A stretch of 64,000 bases of DNA from a virus. Shown in pieces: positions 16,712 through 23,395 of this stretch. The stretch lies in IMG/VR virus record IMGVR_UViG_3300003873_000003, positions 54,361-118,360 of that record; one strand, written 5' to 3'. Position numbers and translations under genes: made by a program. Positions within the stretch are counted from its first letter, which is position 1. Each line of letters opens with the position of its first letter. The notes under the pieces were generated by a model. It saw only the letters and a program-made list of their open reading frames with translations, was not told the DNA's origin and did no database searches.

Positions 16712-16766
16712 GTTATGTGTAAACTGATACCATTGAGTAGTTGTTACACTATAGGGGGCGTATAGT

Positions 16767-17030
16767 ATGAAGTTTAAGAAAGTTAATGGTGTTTATGTGG
16801 GGGTTCGGTTCGATGGTCAAGTTATCAACATCGAACGTACAGACTACGATAAAAACACACGATGGGTTTCTAGGTATGCGGGAGACCATGATGGCGATAA
16901 TACTGAATTTTTCAGTACGCTAAGGGAAGCCCAAGCTGCCGAGAACTCCATAGAGGTACAGATGCTTAGGGTTCAGCACGCACCTGTCGGTGTTAAACAC
17001 GTCAAACGCACAAAACCCTCACGCTACTAG
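16767..17030 (+). CDS. Small basic protein, 87 aa
   Basis: MKFKKVNGVYVGVRFDGQV, beta-rich at the start, with an EFFSTLREAQAAE helix and a basic tail (KHVKRTKPSRY). The strand-strand-strand-helix layout recalls small DNA-binding folds such as AP2-like domains, but the match is too weak to name. A strong terminator follows at 17055. Confidence 0.65.
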   Translation: MKFKKVNGVYVGVRFDGQVINIERTDYDKNTRWVSRYAGDHDGDNTEFFSTLREAQAAENSIEVQMLRVQHAPVGVKHVKRTKPSRY

Positions 17031-17054
17031 GTGAAACAATATAAGATACACGTT

Positions 17055-17084
17055 TAAGCCCCTTTAACCGAGGGGCTTTTTGCG
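17055..17084 (+). terminator. Rho-independent terminator
   Basis: Stem AAGCCCCT/AGGGGCTT with a short loop and TTTTTG. It ends the portal-ADP-ribosyltransferase-like transcript. Confidence 0.85.
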
Positions 17085-17101
17085 TTCTTATGCGTGGTAA
17101 A

Positions 17102-17118
17102 TGCGTTTAGTGTAAATG
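17102..17118 (+). promoter_or_regulatory. TGCGTTTAGTGTAAATG motif before 17154-17594
   Basis: A 17-base sequence identical to the one at 17624-17640. Both end about 33-36 bases before the start codons of two paralogous genes. It lies just after a terminator, so a promoter is needed here. Confidence 0.55.
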
Positions 17119-17153
17119 TGCTGTGACATCAGATACTAAAGGAGAATCGTGCT

Positions 17154-17594
17154 ATGGGTATACTCAAATTCAAATCTTATGATATAAAGCTACTACGGGA
17201 GCGTTTGTCTAGGGAGAGTGTGCTATCTCTGGTGCCTGTAGTTAGCTTGCTATCCTGCCTAGAGGGTGGGGAAGTGTGGCGGCTGCCTTATGTCGATGAA
17301 CTTGTGGGTATGCACCTAGGTACATACGAGTCTGTCTACGGCAAGAAGTTCTGGGCTTCCCCTCATGGAGATTCTAGCGAGCTGGTGGTGTACGATACTA
17401 GCGAAGGTGTATTTACTCCCCCTCCGCATAGTACCTGTGCTAAGCAAGATGTTTTTCTTATTCAAGGCAAAGAGCAGCTACCTACAGTTGCGATTGAGAA
17501 AGCCCTCTTGGTTATGGGGGGATGTAATACAGCTATGACGCTCACTATACACAAGACTATCTTAGGCAGGTATAAAGCCTCTTTCGGAGGGTAA
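17154..17594 (+). CDS. DUF1566/Lcl-like small protein, 146 aa
   Basis: It contains WRLPYVDEL (residues about 42-50), FW (63-64) and DVFLIQG near residue 100. The WRLP..DEL....W pattern is that of the DUF1566/Lcl C-terminal domain, a C-type-lectin-like fold that is usually secreted, but no signal peptide is present here. The next gene (17673-18116) has the same plan and the same upstream motif, so the two are paralogues. Role unknown; a small effector or a binding protein is plausible. Confidence 0.65.
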   Translation: MGILKFKSYDIKLLRERLSRESVLSLVPVVSLLSCLEGGEVWRLPYVDELVGMHLGTYESVYGKKFWASPHGDSSELVVYDTSEGVFTPPPHSTCAKQDVFLIQGKEQLPTVAIEKALLVMGGCNTAMTLTIHKTILGRYKASFGG

Positions 17595-17623
17595 TTACCC
17601 TGTCTTGCTGTTTAGGGTGTTTC

Positions 17624-17640
17624 TGCGTTTAGTGTAAATG
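17624..17640 (+). promoter_or_regulatory. TGCGTTTAGTGTAAATG motif before 17673-18116
   Basis: The second copy of the 17-base sequence at 17102-17118, 33 bases before the ATG at 17673. Confidence 0.55.
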
Positions 17641-17672
17641 ACACGCAACACTATCTAAAGAGGGGATTGTAT

Positions 17673-18116
17673 ATGCACTATCCACAAACTATAAAAGTAA
17701 AACTACTAGACTGCCCAATGTCTCGACCCGAAGCCTTGCAAGCCATGTCCAGCAACTTAGGTTGGCGCATACCGAACCTAGCCGAACTAGAGGGTGTTAT
17801 ATTGAAGTGTGTTACACTGAAGGGGTTTAAGTCTGAACGAGGCTACTGGATTCTAGGAGGTACGAGTCCCTATGACTCGTGGGTGTACACACCTGAATCT
17901 GACGTGTACTATTTTCCTTGGGAGGGTATTTCGTTCCCACAAGGCAACCCACCCGAAAAGAACCGAGTATTTTTAATTGAAGGCTCCACTCCTATCCATA
18001 GGAACCTTATGATACTAATCTTGCTAGAGCTATCCAAACATGATGGAGGGGTAGAGTTTTCTTTAACTACTCGCAGGTTCGGCTCACCTGTGATTTCACT
18101 ACAAGAGCGAGGTTAG
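17673..18116 (+). CDS. DUF1566/Lcl-like small protein, 147 aa (paralogue)
   Basis: MHYPQTIKVKLLDCP. The ATG at 17673 has AGAGGGG upstream; two codons earlier a TTG is in frame but badly spaced. GWRIPNLAELEGV (about residues 29-41), YWILGG and VFLIEG line up with WRLPYVDELVGM, FWASPH and VFLIQG of the preceding gene. A lectin-like DUF1566 domain is suggested for both. Sequence identity is low outside these motifs, so the duplication is old or the pair has diverged fast. Confidence 0.65.
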   Translation: MHYPQTIKVKLLDCPMSRPEALQAMSSNLGWRIPNLAELEGVILKCVTLKGFKSERGYWILGGTSPYDSWVYTPESDVYYFPWEGISFPQGNPPEKNRVFLIEGSTPIHRNLMILILLELSKHDGGVEFSLTTRRFGSPVISLQERG

Positions 18117-18126
18117 ACTTAGGTGA

Positions 18127-18146
18127 AATTTGGCACCTTTACAGTT
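18127..18146 (+). repeat. Direct repeat carrying a -35 element, copy 1
   Basis: AATTTGGCACCTTTACAGTT, identical to 18210-18229. TTTACA inside serves as -35 in both copies. Confidence 0.7.
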
Positions 18147-18166
18147 AGATACTGTTCGTGTATATG
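18138..18166 (+). promoter_or_regulatory. Sigma70-type promoter P1
   Basis: TTTACA (18138-18143), a 17-base spacer, TATATG (18161-18166). It is the first of two tandem promoters upstream of the gene at 18307. Confidence 0.55.
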
Positions 18167-18209
18167 CGCATGTGCGTGTTTATTCAGAGAGCAAGAAAGC
18201 ATTGATAAG

Positions 18210-18229
18210 AATTTGGCACCTTTACAGTT
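18210..18229 (+). repeat. Direct repeat carrying a -35 element, copy 2
   Basis: The second copy of the 20-base sequence at 18127-18146, 83 bases downstream. Confidence 0.7.
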
Positions 18230-18249
18230 TAATCTCGACCTGCTATACT
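18221..18249 (+). promoter_or_regulatory. Strong sigma70-type promoter P2
   Basis: TTTACA (18221-18226), a 17-base spacer, TATACT (18244-18249). It is near-consensus, and transcription would start near 18256, about 50 bases before the ATG at 18307. It marks an early gene. Confidence 0.75.
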
Positions 18250-18306
18250 TCATCCATCGCAAGTGAATGACGCAAGCGAAATCAGAGATACAAAAGGATG
18301 TACCAC

Positions 18307-18666
18307 ATGGCTAAAACTACAGATGCAGCGCAAGCGAGCAAATTTGAACTTACCGAAACTGAATTTTCATCAATGACGGCTGAACAAAAAGTTGAACACG
18401 ACAAAAGCGATGCTTTTCGTGAGTCGTTTGTTCATGCTGTATTAAGTGAAGAAGAGGATTTTAATCCTCAACTTCATGCGATTGTTGACGAACTCGACCG
18501 CCTTTATGCACTTGAAGCTGCGCACAAAGGTGAACCATGGTTTGATAAAGCTTATGCACAAGCGCAAGCCATGTTCACTGCCTATTCAAACTACGCATCC
18601 GAGCTGAAAAAGATACACCAACTCGCAATGGCACATACTAAGTTTTGGTGTGATGGCTTGGAGTGA
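18307..18666 (+). CDS. Early small protein, 119 aa
   Basis: MAKTTDAAQASKFEL. The ATG at 18307 is chosen because AAAGGA ends 9 bases before it; an in-frame ATG at 18298 touches that site. The protein is acidic and helical, with one Cys, ending KFWCDGLE. It shares its AAQAS start and upstream sequence with the next gene, so the two are paralogues. Strong host promoters in front and a terminator behind give a monocistronic early unit, as expected for proteins that redirect host machinery. Function is not recognised. Confidence 0.72.
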   Translation: MAKTTDAAQASKFELTETEFSSMTAEQKVEHDKSDAFRESFVHAVLSEEEDFNPQLHAIVDELDRLYALEAAHKGEPWFDKAYAQAQAMFTAYSNYASELKKIHQLAMAHTKFWCDGLE

Positions 18667-18695
18667 TGAAGCGTAACACCTAAAACAATCAACCG

Positions 18696-18727
18696 AGCCA
18701 CCGTGTAAAAACGGTGGCTTTTTTTTG
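18696..18727 (+). terminator. Rho-independent terminator
   Basis: Stem AGCCACCGT/ACGGTGGCT with a 6-base loop and eight Ts. Confidence 0.92.
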
Positions 18728-18734
18728 TACCTAA

Positions 18735-18773
18735 AAAGTCCCCGGCGACTAACCACCGCAGCTAGGGGACTTT
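18735..18773 (+). promoter_or_regulatory. Inverted repeat overlapping promoter P3 -35
   Basis: AAAGTCCCC (18735-18743) and GGGGACTTT (18765-18773) form a 9-bp perfect inverted repeat around 21 bases. Its right arm overlaps the TTTACA -35 of the next promoter, so it could be an operator or a secondary hairpin. Inferred from position only. Confidence 0.4.
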
Positions 18774-18799
18774 ACAGTTTGATTTTTACTTGTTAAAAT
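18771..18799 (+). promoter_or_regulatory. Sigma70-type promoter P3
   Basis: TTTACA (18771-18776), a 17-base spacer, TAAAAT (18794-18799). GACTTTACAGTTT resembles the repeat at P1 and P2. It drives the gene at 18855. Confidence 0.7.
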
Positions 18800-18854
18800 A
18801 CATTCATCGCAAGTTTTATTTCATGCGAAATTTTGTGTAAATAGGATGCACCAC

Positions 18855-19211
18855 ATGACAGAACAAAAGAAGGCAGCGCAAGCGAGCAACGTCAAGCGAG
18901 AACACGAAAAGAAAAACGAGATATTTAAGATAGGCTTTTTCTTCTTCGCCAACAGTGATGAAAACCCCGCAAACATTATGCTTCTTCAAGAGTATCAGCG
19001 GCTTGAAAAGTACAGAGCCACGGATTCAAACGAGCAGTGGTTTAAGGATGCAGAGCTTGAATTGCACAAGCTGACCGCCGCACGTTCGGCATACTTGGAC
19101 GCACTCGCAAACCTGTATCCAAAACGAGGCGCAGATGGCAAACTTACCAAGGGTGCCCCCATCGAACCTAAATATGAAGTTGTGTATTCATCGAGCGATA
19201 GAACGCACTAA
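18855..19211 (+). CDS. Early small protein, 118 aa (paralogue of previous)
   Basis: MTEQKKAAQASNVKREHEKK. The ATG at 18855 has ATAGGA about 10 bases upstream. It shares the KAAQAS start, the ATTCATCGCAAGT leader and the promoter type with 18307-18666; the bodies differ. It is helical and strongly charged, with a short aromatic patch (GFFFFAN). Two terminators follow. The role is unknown; early expression suggests host takeover or anti-defence. Confidence 0.72.
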   Translation: MTEQKKAAQASNVKREHEKKNEIFKIGFFFFANSDENPANIMLLQEYQRLEKYRATDSNEQWFKDAELELHKLTAARSAYLDALANLYPKRGADGKLTKGAPIEPKYEVVYSSSDRTH

Positions 19212-19238
19212 GAACAAACAACAAGCCTATAATGATAG

Positions 19239-19271
19239 AAGCACCCTACGTGGATGACATGTAGGGTGCTT
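19239..19271 (+). terminator. Hairpin, first of tandem terminators
   Basis: Perfect 11-bp stem AAGCACCCTAC/GTAGGGTGCTT followed by TCACGTTTCC. The T-run is weak, so it may act together with the next hairpin. Confidence 0.6.
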
Positions 19272-19288
19272 CACGTTTCCATGTACAG

Positions 19289-19326
19289 AAAAGCGACTCT
19301 AGGTTTAACCTAGAGTCGCTTTTTAA
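19289..19326 (+). terminator. Rho-independent terminator
   Basis: Long perfect stem AAGCGACTCTAGGTT/AACCTAGAGTCGCTT with TTTT after it. Confidence 0.88.
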
Positions 19327-19359
19327 GCTTAACACTATAAACCAAAAGGATGGTATATT

Positions 19360-20229
19360 ATGACACATAAAATAGAGATGGGGGAACTGGAAGGAGAGGG
19401 TATTGGGTACACTGCATCAGATAGTACAGTCCAATCTTACTTAGAAGCCTATGCCGACCGTGTTTCCAATATAGTTCGTGCAGCTCGGCTAGACCCCCAA
19501 GCCTCGCTCGAACCTAGCGAGATTTTATCCTGTAACACATTGCTTGTGAGTAACCTTTGCAACGCCGTAGGCGCAGCCTGCCAAGAAGCTACTTTAGTCA
19601 GCCTAGATAGCCGACCCTACTTTGTGGGGTGTGTAGCTGCATTCGAAGAGTTGGCTGCAACGTCCCTGACTTCTCTTGATATTGTAACTCACAGGCTAGG
19701 CGAGCTGGGTGGAGAAGCACACCTTGAGCAGCGACCTGAACATTCGCTATCCAGTTCCTTGGGGTTCCCTTTGGAGATTCAAAGTGGCTATAGTACCGTG
19801 CAGCACATCATCCGCCACGCTTCCGAAGTATCTGCTGCGATAGCTCGACCGACACTTGCAGAGTTGGGGGCATCTGTCTACAAGGACGTTACTGTACGTT
19901 CTGTGCGTAACATGTTAGGGTTGCTTTCGGGGTGCGGTGGTGATACCAAACATGTTGTGGTGGCGATGTACAACACCTACCTTTGTATTAACCTCATGGG
20001 TCACATGCGTAACGTTACATCAGGTGAGCTAGGTTCGGGTGCGGTCTCCGAGTCATGTACTACAAGTGGGATGACTGGCTTTCTGCGTACCTATGACATG
20101 TACTGCACTGCGGCAAGAATGAACATTACGTTGTTTGAGAGTTTGGCAGCTGCACTGATTGACTCTGATATTGAAGGGGGTTTAGCTACGCTTAGTCTTT
20201 ACTTCAACATAAGGGAAAACCTACTATAA
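19360..20229 (+). CDS. Hypothetical protein, 289 aa
   Basis: Unrecognised. MTHKIEMGELEGEGIGY starts at 19360 with AAAGGA upstream. It is all-helical, rich in Ala, Leu and Ser, with nine scattered Cys and several moderately hydrophobic helices (HVVVAMYNTYLCINLMGHM), but no clear membrane span. It stands alone between tandem terminators and a downstream hairpin. Confidence 0.7.
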   Translation: MTHKIEMGELEGEGIGYTASDSTVQSYLEAYADRVSNIVRAARLDPQASLEPSEILSCNTLLVSNLCNAVGAACQEATLVSLDSRPYFVGCVAAFEELAATSLTSLDIVTHRLGELGGEAHLEQRPEHSLSSSLGFPLEIQSGYSTVQHIIRHASEVSAAIARPTLAELGASVYKDVTVRSVRNMLGLLSGCGGDTKHVVVAMYNTYLCINLMGHMRNVTSGELGSGAVSESCTTSGMTGFLRTYDMYCTAARMNITLFESLAAALIDSDIEGGLATLSLYFNIRENLL

Positions 20230-20239
20230 AGTGTAAATG
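20228..20239 (+). promoter_or_regulatory. AAAGTGTAAATG motif
   Basis: AAAGTGTAAATG overlaps the stop codon of the preceding gene. The next start is 170 bases away, behind a hairpin, so this copy may not drive a gene directly. Confidence 0.35.
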
Positions 20240-20251
20240 GTTGATACCGAG

Positions 20252-20282
20252 TAACCACACAGGACTAACCCCTGTGTGGTTA
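20252..20282 (+). terminator. Hairpin without T-run after 19360-20229
   Basis: Stem AACCACACAGG/CCTGTGTGGTT with an 8-base loop and no T tract. It may be a weak terminator or an RNA-stabilising or processing hairpin. Confidence 0.5.
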
Positions 20283-20389
20283 TCGTACTTTGTGGTAATG
20301 AAGATTGCACAGACTTTAGAGTCGTAGGGTCGCTACTTTTCCACAACTTAATTTGTGGAACGTACCCAAACAAAAACGGGGGTTATAAA

Positions 20390-20413
20390 ATGAGAAATAT
20401 GGAGGTTATATGA
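20390..20413 (+). other. Seven-codon leader reading frame
   Basis: ATG AGA AAT ATG GAG GTT ATA TGA: its stop overlaps the ATG of the gene at 20410 (ATGA), and its GGAGG is that gene's ribosome site. GGGGGT lies upstream. It could couple translation or be chance. Confidence 0.3.
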
Positions 20414-21201
20414 AAGCGTTATTCGGCATGTGTAGTGCCTCGATGGGTCAGGTTCGGAAAGCTATCCCTTCCGCCTGCAAAGCCCAAGTCTGTACTTATG
20501 AGAGCAACACTGTAAACAAGCATGTTGATGTGTGGCTCGTTCCCTCGCTTCGGATGTTGAAGAAGAAGATGCCTTTTCGAGGTGTTGTCATTGTATTCGA
20601 TAGCCCCTTATACTTGAGTAGTATCACTTCGCTTGAGTTCTTGGATGTCACTCGCAACACTGCACACACTTTCAACTTCAAGCACTTTACACCCTCGTTG
20701 TTAGACCCTGTTCGTAAAGCACTTCGGCTAAAGGATAGGAAGAAGTTTGACTTGAGTGAGGTTGACTATTTTCACTCGATTATTGAAAATGTTACATCGG
20801 GTACTGTCCTTGATAAGTACAATCAACTTTTCTACTCGCTCCCTGGGACTAAAGAGAAGATTGTCCTAAAGGCTGCCTTGTTGAAGTTCATGTTTGAGGA
20901 CGCTCCCCTTAGCATAGTCAAGAAGGTTCTTGAAGATAGCTTTAGTGATGAAGAGCTTTGCTGTGAATACCTAGATGATTTGGTAGCCTTCTTAGATTCC
21001 CCCGAAGGTCGGAATGTCAAGGATGCTTGTAAGGATGTGCGTGATAGCCGAATCGAGCTGTTGAAAAAGAAGAAGCCCTTATCTGTTCCTTACGCTCGCA
21101 TCATTAAGAAGTATGGCGTTGACAGGTTCGAGTTGAAGTACCTAGCTAAAACGTATTACAAGAATTGTGGTGATGATGACCCTGCAATGATGGAGGGCTA
21201 A
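20410..21201 (+). CDS. Hypothetical protein, 263 aa, in the DpdA operon
   Basis: Unrecognised. MKALFGMCSASMGQVRK has GGAGG upstream. There is a beta-rich N-terminal 85 residues (FRGVVIVFDSPLYL), then a helical, charged C-terminal part with many Lys (ELLKKKKPLSV). It ends 4 bases before the DpdA-like gene, so the two are translated together and may act in the same pathway, for example as a partner or substrate-recruiting factor. No known nucleobase-modification family is visible. Confidence 0.7.
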   Translation: MKALFGMCSASMGQVRKAIPSACKAQVCTYESNTVNKHVDVWLVPSLRMLKKKMPFRGVVIVFDSPLYLSSITSLEFLDVTRNTAHTFNFKHFTPSLLDPVRKALRLKDRKKFDLSEVDYFHSIIENVTSGTVLDKYNQLFYSLPGTKEKIVLKAALLKFMFEDAPLSIVKKVLEDSFSDEELCCEYLDDLVAFLDSPEGRNVKDACKDVRDSRIELLKKKKPLSVPYARIIKKYGVDRFELKYLAKTYYKNCGDDDPAMMEG

Positions 21202-21205
21202 AGCG

Positions 21206-22855
21206 ATGTCATATCATTTCGTACATGCAGGCATCTTCCCTTATAAGAAGAGTGGGATTGCTGTCTACACAAAGTTTGGCAAGCATCATGTCAACAATCT
21301 TCGGGTGAAGCATAACCACGAGTACACTTGGATTACAGCCCCCGACCGTGAGCTTATCATTGTAAGCGATGCTCATAAGTCAGATTGCTTCCGCCCTCAA
21401 GGGTGTAACTTCGATACCATGCAAATCTTTGGTCCCACTATACCGAGTTTTGATGGGTATGACGTTGATTACATGATGACTAATTACACGACACATATCG
21501 GTAAAGAGCATCTATCCCCTATGCACCGTAAGCAAGGGTTTCGTGACCACACCCACCCTCTAGCCCCAGACAGGGCAACTTGGATGGCTGATTCGGGTGG
21601 GTTTCAGTTCAGTACAGGGGTGCTATCTTTCGTTGACCCTATCAACATGGTTAAGTGGTATAACGACAATGCCGATATTGGTATGGTATTGGATATGCCT
21701 GTTTCTAGGGAACATGGGCTTGCAACCTTCAAGCGTGCTGCACATACCCAAGCTCGGAATACTGCGGCTATGGTAGCGCATAAAGCCGAGCATTTGGATT
21801 TGATGAATATCATTCATGGAAGCACTGTGGAGGATAGGGCTTACTACCGCCGTGTCGTTGAGCGTGACGATATAACGAAGCTTGCGGTGGCTGGGGACTA
21901 CAATGGCACTGTGCTTGACGTTATCAACAACCTGCTATCACTTGTTAATGATACAGGGTCTCACTATGACCACTATCATTTACTTGGCATCTTCAACCCT
22001 CGCATTACCGCCTTGCTTGCTAAGGTTGCTTCCGAGGGGATTGTTGATACCCTAACCTCTGATAGTAGCACTGCGATTCAAGCCGCTACCGTGCGTGAGT
22101 TCTATGTGATAAGCAAGAACGAGGGGCTGCATCGTACGCCTGTTGGTCACAAGTATATCCATCCGAACATATCCAACCGATTGCCTTGTTCATGTCCCGT
22201 CTGCTCCACACTGAAATATACAGACGTTTTCACAACTGTAAATTCAGGTAGCTGTATTGCCTTGCTTGCTGTGCATAATATGTTCGCAATGTCCACCTAT
22301 ATGAGTATGCTGGACACCTATGCCAACACCCTTTCCACCGAGGAATACCGTTCCTATTTATCTTCCACGATTGCTAAGAGGGGTAGCGGTGGGCAGGAGA
22401 TGCTTCATTGCATTGACTTTATTGAGTCTTACAAAGAAGAAGGGCTAGAAGCTGCACAGCGTAAGTTCCAATTTTACTTGGATGGTAATTTAGGTTCTGC
22501 TAAACCTTTGCCTTCTATGTTAGGTGGTGCAGTGGAGGAAGAGGAACCCAAGGAAGAATTAAGCCTAGATTCCGATGATGACACCCCTGCAGCAGGCAAA
22601 GAAGAATACCATGCGCACTTACAGAAAGTTTTAGGTAACTTTGACAGATGGGCGGAAGGCGAAGACCTATCTCATGTTGATGGGTTAGATATGCGTAGGT
22701 CCGAGAAGTCCAAAGAGTACAAAGAACGTAAAGCAGCTCGTGATAGAGGCGAACATCAGGAGCCTGTGAAGAAGAAGCAGTTATTGGGTATGAGTACCAA
22801 AGCTAAACAGCGAGCCAAAGGGACGAGGAGGTTGCGAGCCCGACCTAAGGAGTAA
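21206..22855 (+). CDS. dpdA: DpdA-like DNA 7-deazaguanine transglycosylase
   Basis: A homologue of tRNA-guanine transglycosylase, predicted to exchange guanine in DNA for a 7-deazaguanine base such as preQ0, as DpdA enzymes of other phages do, protecting phage DNA from restriction. It has ADSGGFQ with general-base Asp132, LLGIFNPR, a candidate nucleophile Asp281 (or 286), and a complete zinc site Cys328, Cys330, Cys333, His357 (CSCPVCS...VHN), matching TGT spacing. After about residue 430 comes an acidic then very basic tail (ending RLRARPKE) not found in TGT, perhaps for DNA binding. The preQ0-making enzymes are not in this window, so the base may come from the host or from genes elsewhere. 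A tRNA target cannot be excluded. Confidence 0.82.
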   Translation: MSYHFVHAGIFPYKKSGIAVYTKFGKHHVNNLRVKHNHEYTWITAPDRELIIVSDAHKSDCFRPQGCNFDTMQIFGPTIPSFDGYDVDYMMTNYTTHIGKEHLSPMHRKQGFRDHTHPLAPDRATWMADSGGFQFSTGVLSFVDPINMVKWYNDNADIGMVLDMPVSREHGLATFKRAAHTQARNTAAMVAHKAEHLDLMNIIHGSTVEDRAYYRRVVERDDITKLAVAGDYNGTVLDVINNLLSLVNDTGSHYDHYHLLGIFNPRITALLAKVASEGIVDTLTSDSSTAIQAATVREFYVISKNEGLHRTPVGHKYIHPNISNRLPCSCPVCSTLKYTDVFTTVNSGSCIALLAVHNMFAMSTYMSMLDTYANTLSTEEYRSYLSSTIAKRGSGGQEMLHCIDFIESYKEEGLEAAQRKFQFYLDGNLGSAKPLPSMLGGAVEEEEPKEELSLDSDDDTPAAGKEEYHAHLQKVLGNFDRWAEGEDLSHVDGLDMRRSEKSKEYKERKAARDRGEHQEPVKKKQLLGMSTKAKQRAKGTRRLRARPKE

Positions 22856-22858
22856 GCT

Positions 22859-23377
22859 ATGCCAAGTGTGAAAAGAAAGCCAAGTGTGAAAAGAAAGCCA
22901 AGTGTGAAGGGGCAGCCTAAGAGTATCCCCAAAGCTACTACTCATGTGAGAGTTCTCAATAAGAGGGCTAAGGGGTTGACTGCGTATCAGATACTCCAAA
23001 ACGCTAACCGTAAATACCGCCGTGATACCAAGGATGTGAGTATCGGAGGTAGTCGGACTATTAAACTGAAAGGCGAGGAAGCCGTGCAGTTTAAGACACT
23101 CACTACCGCACGCACTGTTGGGGGTGCTACCCGTGACCGCCCTCATACAGTAACTATCATCCCTACGGATGTTAAGGGTGGCGTTATTCTCGACTGCGAC
23201 TGTGAAGACTTCGTATTCGGAGGTTGCGAATACTCTTTGGCTTGGCATGGAGCTGCCTATATACGGCGTGGCAATGGTAAGGCTCCTGTAGTCAACTTCC
23301 CTAACTGGAAGCGTGACTACATAGCCTGTAAGCATTGCTTGCGTGCGCTCATTGAGTACAAGAAGAAGTATCTATAA
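22859..23377 (+). CDS. SWIM-like zinc protein with basic repeated N-terminus
   Basis: It begins with PSVKRK repeats (a basic, DNA-contact-like arm). The C-terminal half has LDCDCEDF and, about 55 residues later, ACKHCLRAL, a C-x-C...C-x-H-C arrangement like SWIM zinc fingers, which bind DNA or proteins. It starts 3 bases after the DpdA-like gene, so it is probably a functional partner. At 172 aa it is a free-standing SWIM-type protein. The zinc call is by motif, moderate certainty. Confidence 0.6.
   Translation: MPSVKRKPSVKRKPSVKGQPKSIPKATTHVRVLNKRAKGLTAYQILQNANRKYRRDTKDVSIGGSRTIKLKGEEAVQFKTLTTARTVGGATRDRPHTVTIIPTDVKGGVILDCDCEDFVFGGCEYSLAWHGAAYIRRGNGKAPVVNFPNWKRDYIACKHCLRALIEYKKKYL
22862..22909 (+). 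repeat. 18-bp tandem repeat (2.7 copies)
   Basis: CCAAGTGTGAAAAGAAAG occurs at 22862 and 22880 with a partial third at 22898. It encodes PSVKRK, a basic arm. Confidence 0.85.
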
Positions 23378-23395
23378 TAAAAGAGGTGGGTGACT

